Shown: one piece after another, positions 9,218 through 17,657 of the stretch
How positions within the stretch are numbered: the first letter of the stretch is position 1
Layout of the letters: every line of letters starts with the position of its first letter
Assembly (NCBI RefSeq): GCF_002858925.1
Contig: NZ_PJRS01000028.1
Coordinates: 120,957 to 184,956, forward strand
DNA from: Caulobacter zeae
GTDB taxonomy: Bacteria; Pseudomonadota; Alphaproteobacteria; Caulobacterales; Caulobacteraceae
Length of the DNA: 64,000 bases
Direction of reading: 5' to 3'
Notes under the pieces: generated by a model
What the model was told of the DNA's origin: nothing
What the model saw: only the letters and a program-made list of their open reading frames with translations
Database searches by the model: none
Position numbers and translations under genes: made by a program

Positions 9218-10483
9218 ATGAGTTTGTTGCCGGTCGAGAACCTGTATTCGCAATTCCCCAGCCTGGCGGGGATGCTCTTGGATGGCGCAAAGATATATGT
9301 CGGGGAGCCGGGCAAGGATCCAGAGACCAATCCGCAGGCCGTGTTCTGGAGTGTGGAGGGAGGCGCGGCGGTCACCCAACCCCTGGACTTCCTAGGCGGC
9401 TATGCGGCGCGCGCCGGCGCGCCAGCGCTATTCTACACGCGAGCGGCCTATTCGCTTCGTCTGCGCGAGGCGTCGGGCGCGGAGCTCCTGTTCATCGCCA
9501 ATTTGCAGAAGCCGATCCCGTTCGTAACGGGCCCTGCCGCGCCAGTCGCCGGCTCGACCATGCAGATCGACTGGATCATGGAGGACAACAGCAAGCCGGT
9601 GGAGGCGCTGGGCGGCTACTGGAACTCCAACACCTACGCGGCCGTGGCCTTCTCCAAGGAGTTCACGGACACTTTGACCGACAAGGATACGCCTGCGATC
9701 GGCGTGCTGTCCTATGTCGCCCAGAACTATGACAACCCGTTGTCGGACGGCGTGGCGGTGATGGGCGTGGCTGAGGCCTGGGCTGAGCATGCGACCGTCT
9801 TCGGCGCCAACTTCATCGCCTCGGGCCAGCCTACGGCGGTCCATGCGCGCTATGTCGGCATGGAGGTCGACGTGCAGCCCGCCACCGGCGTGCAGCCGGC
9901 TGACGGCAGCGCAGGCGTCTATGTGAACGTCTTCAACGCCAGCATTCCTGGAGCGGTCCTGCAGTCGGCCGGTCTAGGCGCGACGTTCGGCGACGGTGTG
10001 AAGCTTGGCGGCATCGCCACGACCGGCGCCGGCCTTTCCATGCAATCCGAGGCCGAGACGATCGGCAGTCTCGTCAACACCACTATCGGGCAATTCGCCG
10101 ACTGCGCTATCCGCCTGGGCAACGGCGTGCAGCGGGGCTTGGCGTTCAGCGCCGCCACGGGTGGCAAAGCGAACATCTATACCGACGGCGACTTCCTCAT
10201 CGCCGCGTGTCCGCCGAGCGGCTTTGCGATCAAGACGGTGGGAGGCGCGTCGACCTTGGTCTATGTGAGCGCCGCCGACGGCTCGGTGGATATCCAGGCT
10301 GGCGGCGCCCTCAAGATAGCTGGTCTGAAAGTGGCGGGCGCGCGCCAGACGGGTTGGACGGCCATGTCCGGAACGGCCGTGAAAGGCGGGTTAAACACCG
10401 AAAGTGTCACCCTTCCTGAACTGGCGAGGATCGTGAAGGCCCTGATCGACGAGCGCTTCGCCGCTGGCGGCGTCGGCGCCTGA
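9218..10483 (+). CDS. Phage tailspike-like protein (orphan)
   Basis: A 421-residue protein resembling phage tail fibres and tailspikes. Residues 1-85 match the pattern of P22-type head-binding domains: GAKIYVGEPGKDPETN, then QAVFWS, QPLDFLGGYAARAGAPA, YSLRLREASGAEL. The body is Gly/Ala/Thr/Val-rich with repetitive beta-like segments. The last 40 residues (SGTAVKGGLNTESVTLPEL, then IVKALIDERF) resemble the end of many phage structural proteins. No capsid, portal, integrase or lysis gene is adjacent. Its third-position base use is visibly less GC-biased than its neighbours (for example AAGATATATGTC), consistent with transfer. It probably mediates surface attachment or is a domesticated remnant. 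Confidence 0.68.
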   Translation: MSLLPVENLYSQFPSLAGMLLDGAKIYVGEPGKDPETNPQAVFWSVEGGAAVTQPLDFLGGYAARAGAPALFYTRAAYSLRLREASGAELLFIANLQKPIPFVTGPAAPVAGSTMQIDWIMEDNSKPVEALGGYWNSNTYAAVAFSKEFTDTLTDKDTPAIGVLSYVAQNYDNPLSDGVAVMGVAEAWAEHATVFGANFIASGQPTAVHARYVGMEVDVQPATGVQPADGSAGVYVNVFNASIPGAVLQSAGLGATFGDGVKLGGIATTGAGLSMQSEAETIGSLVNTTIGQFADCAIRLGNGVQRGLAFSAATGGKANIYTDGDFLIAACPPSGFAIKTVGGASTLVYVSAADGSVDIQAGGALKIAGLKVAGARQTGWTAMSGTAVKGGLNTESVTLPELARIVKALIDERFAAGGVGA

Positions 10484-10492
10484 CGGCCTAGG

Positions 10493-10517
10493 GAGCCGCG
10501 TCGTGGCGGCGCGGCTC
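10493..10517. terminator. Hairpin between convergent genes
   Basis: GAGCCGCG (10493-10500) and CGCGGCTC (10510-10517) form an 8-bp stem with a 9-base loop. It lies exactly between the stops of the tailspike-like gene and the DUF2939 gene, so it may end both transcripts. There is no T-tract, so strength is uncertain. Confidence 0.4.
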
Positions 10518-11089
10518 TACCGCTCGTCGGCCGGCAGGCGGATGTGCACCAGCTTCCAGACGAACAACTCGCGGCGCTGGAAGGTGAAGATCGTGGCCTT
10601 GGCCTTGTCGCCCGGACGGCGCACGGCGATGCGCACGCGGTTGGGGTCCCAGTAGGCGATGGTCGGATAAGGGCCGCGAACCACGGCCTGCATCCGACCC
10701 AGCACCGTCTCGGGGCGGGCCGTCGGCGGCGGGGCGGCGCCGGGCGCGTAGCCACGGGTCAGGGCCGATAGGCCCTGGACGGTGAGGTAGCGGTCGACCT
10801 TGGGCTCGGGCGGGGCGATCGGCTCGATGGCGCGCTTGAAGACGCCCATCGGGTTGGTCCACAGCGACGGCGCCTCGGGCTTGGCGGCGGGGGCTTCCTC
10901 GTCCAGCTGGCCGGTCAGGCTGCGGCGCACCACCGGGAAATCGACCAGCTCGCCCAGCGCCTGCACGTCCTCGTACTGGGCGGCGGCTTTCAGGGCCCGG
11001 AAGGCGAACCAGGGCGCTGTGGCGAAGGCGGCGGCGAAGATGAAGATCGCCAGGACCAAAAGGTCCCAGATCCGCTTCTGCAAAGTCAT
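10517..11089 (-). CDS. DUF2939 domain-containing protein
   Basis: A 190-residue protein with one N-terminal membrane helix (about residues 8-26, LLVLAIFIFAAAFATAPW) and a soluble domain of the DUF2939 type, recognised from the early pattern AAAQYEDVQALGELVDFPVVR and the C-terminal region WDPNRVRIAVR...FTFQRRELFVWKLVHIRLP. Function is unknown; it is anchored in the inner membrane, probably with the bulk outside the cytoplasm. It is transcribed alone, convergent with the tailspike-like gene and divergent from the permease. Confidence 0.75.
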   Translation of the reverse strand: MTLQKRIWDLLVLAIFIFAAAFATAPWFAFRALKAAAQYEDVQALGELVDFPVVRRSLTGQLDEEAPAAKPEAPSLWTNPMGVFKRAIEPIAPPEPKVDRYLTVQGLSALTRGYAPGAAPPPTARPETVLGRMQAVVRGPYPTIAYWDPNRVRIAVRRPGDKAKATIFTFQRRELFVWKLVHIRLPADER

Positions 11090-11273
11090 TGCGCCCCCGC
11101 ACGGTTAACGCCGCCTAGAATGGGCATTCATGCCCCCACTGCAAGGGCGTTCGCGCGCCAAGGGTTCCCCGAGTGGAATCCGCTTTCCCGGAGGGCTTGG
11201 CCGCTTTAAGGGGTCGCCGCTTACGGCGCGGCCTTAAGCCTTCGCCGCCCCTGAGGAATTTCCCGGAGCGCCC

Positions 11274-12689
11274 ATGGCCGGCTCGCCCATCGCCGATCTC
11301 TTCCGCTGCAAGCCCGTCGGGGCGATCGCGGCCGAGGGCGACGACAATCCCAACGAGCTGCCGCACGAGCTGGAGCGGTCGATCGGCCTGTTCCAGCTGA
11401 CCATGCTGGGCGTCGGCGCCACGATCGGCACCGGCATCTTCGTGGCCCTGACCACGGCCGTGCCGCTGGCCGGGCCGGCGGTCATCGTCTCGTTCGTCAT
11501 CGCCGGGATCACCGCGGCCCTGACAGCCCTGTGCTATGCCGAGCTGGGCTCGACCATTCCGGTGTCGGGCTCGTCCTACTCCTATGCCTACGCCACGCTG
11601 GGCGAGTTCGTGGCCTTCCTCGTCGGCGCCTGCCTGCTCTTGGAATACGCCGTCTCGGCCTCGGCCATCGCCGTGGGCTGGGGCCAGTACCTGAACGAGC
11701 TGTTCGTCGACCTGTTCGGCTGGCGCCTGCCCGACGCCCTGGCCAAGCCGCCGGGAGCGGGCGGGGTGTTCAACCTGCCGGCCGTGGTGCTGGTGGGCTC
11801 GTGCATGGTGCTGCTGCTGCGCGGGGCCAAGGAGTCGACCACGATCAACGCCGTGCTGGTGGTGGCCAAGCTGCTGGTGCTGCTGTTCTTCGTGGTCATC
11901 GCCTTCACCGGCTTCAACTCCGAGAACCTGACGCCGTTCGCGCCCATGGGCGTGGCCGGGATCGGGGCGGCGGCCTCGTCGATCTTCTTCTCCTACATCG
12001 GCATCGACGCGGTCTCGACCGCCGGCGACGAGGTCAAGAACCCGCGCCGCAACCTGCCGCTGGGCGTGGTGCTGAGCCTGCTGATCGTCACCGGCGTCTA
12101 TGTCCTGGTGGCGATCGCCGCCGTCGGGGCCCAGCCCTGGACGGCCTTCGCCGGGCAAGAGGCGGGCCTGGCGGTGATCCTGCGCAACCTGACCGGCGCA
12201 GGCTGGACCTCGCTCGTCTTGTGCCTGGGGGCGATCATCTCGATCTTCAGCGTCACGCTGGTGGTCATGTACGGCCAGACGCGGATCCTGTTCGCCATGA
12301 GCCGCGACGGCCTGTTGCCGCGCATCTTCCAGAAGACCGATCCGCGCACCCGGGCGCCGACCTGGAACACCGCCATCGTCGCGGCCTTCATCGCCTTCCT
12401 GGCCGCCTTCGTGCCGCTGGACGTGCTGGTCAACCTGACCAGCATGGGCACGCTGATCGCCTTCGCCATCGTCTCGGCCGGTGTGATCATCCTGCGCCGC
12501 ACGCGGCCCGACCTGCCGCGAGGCTACAAGGTTCCGCTCTATCCGGTGCTGCCGATCGCCAGCGTGGCCTTCTGCGGCTACCTGATCATCGGCCTGCCGT
12601 GGGACACCTTCGCCCTGTTCGGCGCCTGGGTGGCGGCCGCCTGCGTGATCTATTTCGGCTATTCGCGGAAGCACTCGAAGCTGGCTTGA
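11274..12689 (+). CDS. APC-family amino acid permease
   Basis: A 471-residue inner-membrane transporter of the amino acid-polyamine-organocation superfamily, cationic amino acid transporter type. Hallmarks are the unwound first helix MLGVGATIGTGIFV, the segment GSSYSYAYATLGEFVAFLVG, the conserved FFSYIGIDAVSTAGDEVKNP and the later FAMSRDGLLPRIFQK, all typical of CAT/YfnA-like permeases. About twelve membrane helices are visible. The start ATG follows GGAG. It is monocistronic; the substrate cannot be fixed from sequence, though branched-chain, cationic or aromatic amino acids are common for this group. Confidence 0.9.
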   Translation: MAGSPIADLFRCKPVGAIAAEGDDNPNELPHELERSIGLFQLTMLGVGATIGTGIFVALTTAVPLAGPAVIVSFVIAGITAALTALCYAELGSTIPVSGSSYSYAYATLGEFVAFLVGACLLLEYAVSASAIAVGWGQYLNELFVDLFGWRLPDALAKPPGAGGVFNLPAVVLVGSCMVLLLRGAKESTTINAVLVVAKLLVLLFFVVIAFTGFNSENLTPFAPMGVAGIGAAASSIFFSYIGIDAVSTAGDEVKNPRRNLPLGVVLSLLIVTGVYVLVAIAAVGAQPWTAFAGQEAGLAVILRNLTGAGWTSLVLCLGAIISIFSVTLVVMYGQTRILFAMSRDGLLPRIFQKTDPRTRAPTWNTAIVAAFIAFLAAFVPLDVLVNLTSMGTLIAFAIVSAGVIILRRTRPDLPRGYKVPLYPVLPIASVAFCGYLIIGLPWDTFALFGAWVAAACVIYFGYSRKHSKLA

Positions 12690-12859
12690 ACGGCCTTGGC
12701 CGACCCATTCTGGGTCAGGATTGAACACCGGGCCGCCTTCCTGGGGACGGAAGGGGCTCGCGCCTTGCCCGGTCTTCGCGACGCCCCCTAGGGTTCCCCG
12801 CGACGTCCCGTGCACGATTGCGCGGTCGTTTGGCCCGAGTCGGGTTTAGGATCGCCGCG

Positions 12860-13216
12860 ATGAGCCAGATCGAAGTCCTGGGAATGGAAAAGCGCGCCTA
12901 CCGTCGCTATCCCGCCTCGCGCAAAGCCTACCTCGTGGTGGGCGGCGAGCCCCTGCGCTGCCGGCTGATCGACATCGCCAAGGGCGGGGCGCGCATCGCC
13001 GCGCCGGAGTTCGCCACGCCGCCGGACGTGCTGCACCTGGTCGATCCGGCCCGCCGCATGATCCACCTGACGCGCATGGTCTGGCAGGGCGACGGCCAGA
13101 TGGGCCTGCAGTTCATCGAGTCGCGGGCCTTCACCGAACCGCTGGGCGGCGCCGAGGGCGCGGGCCGCGTGGTCGAGATGGTCGGCCCCTGGCCGAAGCA
13201 AACCCAAGGAAACTAG
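12860..13216 (+). CDS. PilZ domain protein
   Basis: A 118-residue single-domain protein with PilZ features: an RAYRR segment giving the R-x-x-x-R cyclic-di-GMP motif, followed about 25 residues later by DIAKGGARI, which corresponds to D/N-x-S-x-x-G but with alanine replacing serine. The C-terminal part (HLTRMVWQGDGQMGLQFI) matches the later strands of the domain. It may therefore bind cyclic-di-GMP weakly or not at all. I use the ATG at 12860; another ATG at 12884 would leave only the domain. Single-domain PilZ proteins usually act as signalling adaptors. Confidence 0.72.
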   Translation: MSQIEVLGMEKRAYRRYPASRKAYLVVGGEPLRCRLIDIAKGGARIAAPEFATPPDVLHLVDPARRMIHLTRMVWQGDGQMGLQFIESRAFTEPLGGAEGAGRVVEMVGPWPKQTQGN

Positions 13217-13313
13217 ACGTTTTTCGCCTTCCGTAACGGCAAGCTGAGCCAACCGGAATTGAAGTCGCGCGTTGCTGGCTCTGTCGGATTTCGACAGACG
13301 CCAAGGTGAGCGC

Positions 13314-14507
13314 GTGAACGCGATACTTCGTGCGGCGGCCCTCAGCGCCGCCTTGCTGCTGGCCGGTTGCGGCACGATGGCGAGGCCGCCGGAAGGCGTG
13401 GTCCGGGTCGCGCCCGGCGCGGTGATCCCCACGGTCGACCCGCGCATTGTCGCCAGCGACGCAGCCCCCGTGCGGCTGCTCGAGCGCCAGATCATGGGCG
13501 AGCAGGGCCAGGGCCCCACGGCGATCCTCGCCCTCTCGGGCGGCGGGGCCAATGGGGCCTATGGCGCGGGCGTGCTGGTGGGCTGGACGCAGAGCGGCCG
13601 GCGGCCCGACTTCCGCATCGTCACGGGGGTGAGCACCGGGGCCCTGGCCGCGCCTTTCGCCTTCCTCGGCTCGTCCTGGGATCCGCAGCTGGCGGCCGCC
13701 TATTCCGACGGCGGGGCCAAGGACATCCTGGCCTGGCGGCAGCTGGCCACCTTCGCCTCGCCCAGCCTCTACAGCAGCTCGGCCCTGCGCAAGCTGGTCG
13801 ACAAGGCCGTGACGCCGCAACTGCTGGCCGCCATCGCCGTCGAGCACGACAAGGGCCGGCGACTGCTGGTGGCGACCACCAACCTCGACAGCGAGGAGAC
13901 GGTGATCTGGGACATGGGGCTGATCGCCAAGCAGGGCGGGGAACAGGGGCTGAAGCTGTTCAAGGACGTGCTGACGGCCTCGGCCAGCATTCCCGGCGTC
14001 TTTCCGCCGGTGCTGATCGCCGGCCGGGCCAAGGACGGCCGTATTATCCAGGAGATGCACGTCGACGGCGGGGTCAACACGCCGTTCCTGGCCGTGCCCG
14101 AGAGCCTGGTCCTGTGGAGCCGCCCTGTCGGCGCCGTGGGCGGCGGTTCGATCTATGTGCTGGTCAACGGCCAGCTGGGCCGGCGCGACGCGGTCACCGC
14201 CGGCAGGCTGACGGCTATCCTCAAGCGCAGCTACGACAGCGGCAGCAAGGCGTCGACCCGCGCCCATCTGGCCGCCAACGCCGCCTTCGCCCAGCGCAAC
14301 GGCCTGGCCTTCCGCGTCGCCGCCGTGCCCGACGAGGCGCAGGCCAACAGCCTGGACTTCAGCGACACGGCCATGCGCCGCCTGTTCGACCTGGGTCGCG
14401 AGCAAGGCCGCACGGGCAAGGCCTGGGGCGACTGGAAGCCCGCCGAGGCCGAGAAGGCGGCGGCGGCGGGGATCATCGTCATCGACGCCCCGCCGGCGCG
14501 GCGATAG
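13314..14507 (+). CDS. Patatin-like phospholipase lipoprotein
   Basis: A 397-residue lipoprotein with a lipobox LLAGC (Cys19) and a patatin domain. The oxyanion segment SGGGANGAYGAG, the nucleophile elbow GVSTG (Ser107) and the catalytic Asp in HVDGGVN are all present, so an active Ser-Asp acyl hydrolase acting on lipids at the cell envelope is likely. The GTG at 13314 is chosen because AAGGTGAG precedes it and the signal peptide starts there; the longer frame from 13272 would bury the leader. It is convergent with arsH, four bases away. Confidence 0.87.
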   Translation: MNAILRAAALSAALLLAGCGTMARPPEGVVRVAPGAVIPTVDPRIVASDAAPVRLLERQIMGEQGQGPTAILALSGGGANGAYGAGVLVGWTQSGRRPDFRIVTGVSTGALAAPFAFLGSSWDPQLAAAYSDGGAKDILAWRQLATFASPSLYSSSALRKLVDKAVTPQLLAAIAVEHDKGRRLLVATTNLDSEETVIWDMGLIAKQGGEQGLKLFKDVLTASASIPGVFPPVLIAGRAKDGRIIQEMHVDGGVNTPFLAVPESLVLWSRPVGAVGGGSIYVLVNGQLGRRDAVTAGRLTAILKRSYDSGSKASTRAHLAANAAFAQRNGLAFRVAAVPDEAQANSLDFSDTAMRRLFDLGREQGRTGKAWGDWKPAEAEKAAAAGIIVIDAPPARR

Positions 14508-14510
14508 CGC

Positions 14511-15239
14511 TCAGGCCGTCTCGTGGCGCATGGCCTCGGCGGCCAGGGCTGCGTGCTCGGCGATGCGGCCGCCCGTCTTGCGCTCGCTGTAGCGATCGAC
14601 GAGGTAGTCGGCGCGGTCGCGGGTCAGCAGGGTGAACTTCACCAGCTCTTCCATGACGTCGACGACCCGGTCGTAATAGCTGGACGGTTTCATGCGGTCG
14701 TTCTCGTCGAACTCCCGATAGGCCATGGCCACCGAAGACTGGTTGGGGATGGTGATCATCCGCATCCAGCGGCCCAGCAGGCGCAGGGTGTTGACCGCGT
14801 TGAACGACTGCGAGCCGCCGCTGACCTGCATGACCGCCAGGGTCTTGCCCTGGGTGGGGCGTACGCTGCCGATCTCCAGCGGGATCCAGTCGATCTGCGA
14901 CTTGATCACGCCCGTGATCGCGCCATGCCGCTCGGGGCTGCACCAGACCTGACCCTCGGACCATTCCGACAGGGCGCGCAGTTCTTGGACCTTGGGGTGA
15001 TCGGGCCCCGAGGCGTCGGGCAGGGGCAGGTCGCGCGGGTCGAAGATTCGGGTCTCGCAGCCGAGGGCCTGGAGGATGCGCGCGGCCTCCAGGGCCAGCA
15101 GCCGGCTGAACGAGCGCTCGCGCAGCGATCCATACAGCAGCAGGATGCGCGGCGGATGCGACGCCCGCGATGACGACTCCAGGCGGTGCTGGTCGATCCT
15201 GGCGAGGAACGGGGCGTCGAGGGCGGGAAACTCGGTCAC
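14511..15239 (-). CDS. arsH: Arsenical resistance NADPH-dependent flavoprotein ArsH
   Basis: A 242-residue flavodoxin-like enzyme of the ArsH family. The FMN phosphate loop is [12 protein letters not shown], followed by the family-typical [20 protein letters not shown] and [16 protein letters not shown]. ArsH reduces quinones or azo dyes with NADPH and oxidises trivalent organoarsenicals in characterised members. It is transcribed divergently from arsR, so the shared 50-base gap with its palindrome should control both. Length and motif order are normal for the family. Confidence 0.93.
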   Translation of the reverse strand: MTEFPALDAPFLARIDQHRLESSSRASHPPRILLLYGSLRERSFSRLLALEAARILQALGCETRIFDPRDLPLPDASGPDHPKVQELRALSEWSEGQVWCSPERHGAITGVIKSQIDWIPLEIGSVRPTQGKTLAVMQVSGGSQSFNAVNTLRLLGRWMRMITIPNQSSVAMAYREFDENDRMKPSSYYDRVVDVMEELVKFTLLTRDRADYLVDRYSERKTGGRIAEHAALAAEAMRHETA

Positions 15240-15268
15240 GGGCGTCTCCGGGGGCTGTTCAAGAGCTT

Positions 15269-15292
15269 ATATTTCGAGAATAATGGAAATAT
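15269..15292. promoter_or_regulatory. Candidate ArsR operator
   Basis: A perfect 7-bp inverted repeat, ATATTTC (15269-15275) and GAAATAT (15286-15292), 10 bases apart in an otherwise GC-rich region. It sits between arsH and arsR and its right arm overlaps the first bases of the arsR start codon, so bound repressor would block arsR directly. Confidence 0.6.
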
Positions 15293-15659
15293 GGAATCGA
15301 CGTCCGCTGTCAACATGCTCTCGGCTCTGGGTCACGATGGGCGCCTGGCGATCTTCCGGCTGCTGGTGAAGGCCGGGCCGCAGGGCGTGGCGGCCGGCCA
15401 GATCGCGCGAACGCTGGACGTGCTGCCCAACAGCCTGTCGGCCAATCTGAATATCCTGGCGCACGCCGGCCTGATCGCGTCGCGGCGCGAGGGCCGCTCG
15501 ATCATCTACTCGGCCGACTACGGCGCGATGAGCGGCCTGCTGGGTTTCCTGATGGAGGACTGCTGCAACGGCGCGCCGGAAATCTGCTCGCCCCTGACCG
15601 CCGTGCTGGCCCGTGTCGAGGGCTGCGGCCCGGCCTGCGCGCCCAAGTCGCCGGCCTGA
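15291..15659 (+). CDS. arsR: ArsR-family arsenite-responsive repressor
   Basis: A 122-residue winged-helix repressor. The domain runs ALGHDGRLAIFRLLVKAG, then the recognition helix LPNSLSANLNILAHAGLI and the wing SRREGRSIIYSAD. It lacks the ELCVCDL metal site of plasmid R773 ArsR but carries a C-terminal cluster (DCCNGAPEIC), resembling regulators that bind As(III) through C-terminal cysteines such as that of Acidithiobacillus ferrooxidans. The ATG at 15291 directly precedes the domain; the frame upstream is not coding. It heads the arsR-aquaporin-arsC unit; two bases separate its stop from the next start. Confidence 0.9.
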   Translation: MESTSAVNMLSALGHDGRLAIFRLLVKAGPQGVAAGQIARTLDVLPNSLSANLNILAHAGLIASRREGRSIIYSADYGAMSGLLGFLMEDCCNGAPEICSPLTAVLARVEGCGPACAPKSPA

Positions 15660-15661
15660 CC

Positions 15662-16336
15662 ATGGCCGCCTTCGACCTGCGCCGCCGCCTCGTCGCCGAG
15701 GGGCTGGGCTCGACCCTGCTGCTGGCGGTGGTGGTCGGCTCGGGGATCATGGGCGAGCGCCTGGCGGGCGGGAACCTCGCCATCGCCCTGCTGGCCAACA
15801 CCCTGGCCACGGGGGCGGCGCTGGTCGTGCTGATCGGCGTGTTCGGCCCGATCTCGGGCGCGCACTTCAACCCGGTGGTCACCCTGGTGGCGGCATCGAG
15901 GCGGGAGCTGTTCTGGCGGGATGCGGCCCTGTATCCGCTGGTTCAGGTCATCGGCGCGATCCTGGGCGTCTGGGCGGCGCACGCCATGTTCGGAGAGACG
16001 ATCGTCCAGGTCTCGACCAAGGCGAGGACCGGCCTGGATCAGGCGTTCGCCGAGGTGGTGGCGACCTTCGGCCTGCTGGCCACGATTCTCGGGACGGTGC
16101 GGTTCAAGCCGGACAGCACGCCGATGGCGGTGGGGCTCTACATCACCGCCGCCTACTGGTTCACGGCCTCGACCTCGTTCGCCAACCCGGCCGTGACGCT
16201 CGCGCGCTCGATGACCGACACCTTCGCCGGGATCGCGCCGTCCAGCGCGCCGGCCTTCATCCTGGCCCAACTGATCGGGGCGCTGCTCGCGGCGGGCCTG
16301 TTCGGGTGGCTGCTGAAACCGGAGACCGCCTCGTGA
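15662..16336 (+). CDS. aqpS: MIP/aquaporin-family channel of the ars operon
   Basis: A 224-residue channel of the major intrinsic protein family with six membrane helices. The first pore loop is GAHFNPVVT, so the usual NPA is NPV; the second is intact, FANPAVTLAR, with the selectivity-filter arginine. In Sinorhizobium meliloti an aquaglyceroporin (AqpS) encoded with ArsR, ArsC and ArsH lets arsenite formed by ArsC leave the cell, replacing a pump. Position and gene order here match that arrangement. Its stop overlaps the arsC start (GTGA). Confidence 0.88.
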   Translation: MAAFDLRRRLVAEGLGSTLLLAVVVGSGIMGERLAGGNLAIALLANTLATGAALVVLIGVFGPISGAHFNPVVTLVAASRRELFWRDAALYPLVQVIGAILGVWAAHAMFGETIVQVSTKARTGLDQAFAEVVATFGLLATILGTVRFKPDSTPMAVGLYITAAYWFTASTSFANPAVTLARSMTDTFAGIAPSSAPAFILAQLIGALLAAGLFGWLLKPETAS

Positions 16337-16740
16337 CCGACTTTCCGATCACCATCTTCCACAACCCCGCCTGCGGCACCTCGCGCAACGTGGTGGCCAT
16401 GGTCGAGGCGGCCGGCTACGCGCCGACGGTCGTCGAGTATCTGCAGGCGGGCTGGACGCGCGAGCAGTTGCTCGACCTGTCCGCGCGCGCCGGCCTGCCG
16501 CTGCGCGACCTGATCCGCGACAAAGGAACGCCGGCCCAGGGGCTGGGCCTGCTTGCGGCGGACGTGTCCGACGAGCGCATCCTCGAGGCCATGGTCGCCG
16601 ATCCGATCCTGGTGAACCGGCCGATCGTCGTCACGCCCAAGGGCGTTGCCCTATGTCGGCCGTCCGAGGCGGTCCTGGACCTGCTGGAGCAGCGTCCCGG
16701 CCGCTTCACCAAGGAGGACGGCGAGGTCGTCATCCCCTAG
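16333..16740 (+). CDS. arsC: Arsenate reductase, glutaredoxin-dependent
   Basis: A 135-residue ArsC of the thioredoxin-fold, glutaredoxin-coupled type. The catalytic cysteine lies in HNPACGTSRN, and the arsenate-binding arginine region reads LVNRPIVVTPKGVALCRPSE, both as in plasmid R773 ArsC. It reduces arsenate to arsenite in the cytoplasm. The GTG at 16333 overlaps the aquaporin stop by four bases; the frame is open further upstream but those codons are a shadow of the aquaporin gene. It ends inside the convergent TonB-like gene by 11 bases. Confidence 0.93.
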   Translation: MTDFPITIFHNPACGTSRNVVAMVEAAGYAPTVVEYLQAGWTREQLLDLSARAGLPLRDLIRDKGTPAQGLGLLAADVSDERILEAMVADPILVNRPIVVTPKGVALCRPSEAVLDLLEQRPGRFTKEDGEVVIP

Positions 16741-17536
16741 TGGGCGGCCGGGTCCCCGGGGCGAACAGCAGGTCCGACCAGCGCCAGGAGGCGTCGCCCA
16801 GGGCCAGGCGCGGCGCGCCGGGGCCGTCGGCCAGGCTGACGACGACGAGGCCGCGCATCGGGTTGGCGCGGCAGGCGGCCGGTGCGAATCCGACCTCCAT
16901 GATGATCGCCTCGCGAACGCCGGCCAGGCCGCGTCCGACTTGGTTGGGGCTCTGAAGCCACTTGCCGTTCCAGATCAGCACCGCCTTGCCCGAGGCGGCG
17001 GCCTCGCCGTGGGCCGAGGCCAGGGCGCTGCGGACGCGGGGATTGCGGCGCAGCGCCGCCTGCAGCCGGCGGACCATGTCGCAGCTGGCGCCGTCGCCCG
17101 AGCCGTTTCCCGATCCCGCGCCCACGGTGGTGGCGCCGGCGAGTTCGGCCTCGCCCAGCTCGGCGGCCATCATCGTGGTGTCGGCGGGCGTGGCGGGCAG
17201 GGGCTCGACGTCGGGGGGGCGCACGGCCGGGCGGGCGGTGCGGGTCGGCGGTTTCGGGTCCGGCTTGGGCGGGGCGGGTGAGGGCGGCCGCGCGGGCTTG
17301 GAGTCGGGCCTTGGCTCCGGCGCGGGCGGCTTGGGCTCCGGCGGCGGGGGAGGCGGGGGCGGCGGCTGGATGAGGTCGACCGCGAACGGCTCGGGTTCGG
17401 GCGGGCGCGGATCGCCCTGGGACAGCATCACGGCCGCGAGCACGGCCGCGTGGGCTCCTGCGCTGAACAGGCCGGCCGCCAGCTTCGTCGCGCGCGAGGG
17501 GCGGCGTCGCGGAGGGTCGATCAGCGGTCGTGGCAT
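16730..17536 (-). CDS. TonB-like proline-rich periplasm-spanning protein
   Basis: A 268-residue protein built like TonB: a basic cytoplasmic start, one membrane helix (about residues 19-38), then a proline/lysine/glutamate spacer including a run of nine prolines and many P-K-P and P-E-P units up to about residue 115. The C-terminal 110 residues (VRRLQAALRRNPRV, then VLIWNGKWLQSP and ASWRWSDLL) are not a TonB domain I recognise by motif, though the position is right for one. Start set at the ATG at 17536 before the basic segment. No exbB or exbD is adjacent. Confidence 0.65.
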   Translation of the reverse strand: MPRPLIDPPRRRPSRATKLAAGLFSAGAHAAVLAAVMLSQGDPRPPEPEPFAVDLIQPPPPPPPPPEPKPPAPEPRPDSKPARPPSPAPPKPDPKPPTRTARPAVRPPDVEPLPATPADTTMMAAELGEAELAGATTVGAGSGNGSGDGASCDMVRRLQAALRRNPRVRSALASAHGEAAASGKAVLIWNGKWLQSPNQVGRGLAGVREAIIMEVGFAPAACRANPMRGLVVVSLADGPGAPRLALGDASWRWSDLLFAPGTRPPTRG

Positions 17537-17657
17537 CAGGCGTCCGTCACGGGCGCCGGGACGCCGGCGCAGCGTGCAGGTGAGCACTTCAGCGCGTCAG
17601 CATCGTGGCGGGCGCCGCCCCGATGCGGCCACGAGCGCTAACGGGGCGGTGTCTGCG

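Noticed and set aside
15613..16332. Extension that would fuse an N-terminal domain to ArsC
   Set aside because: It lies in another frame of the aquaporin gene; ArsC begins at the GTG at 16333 with normal length.
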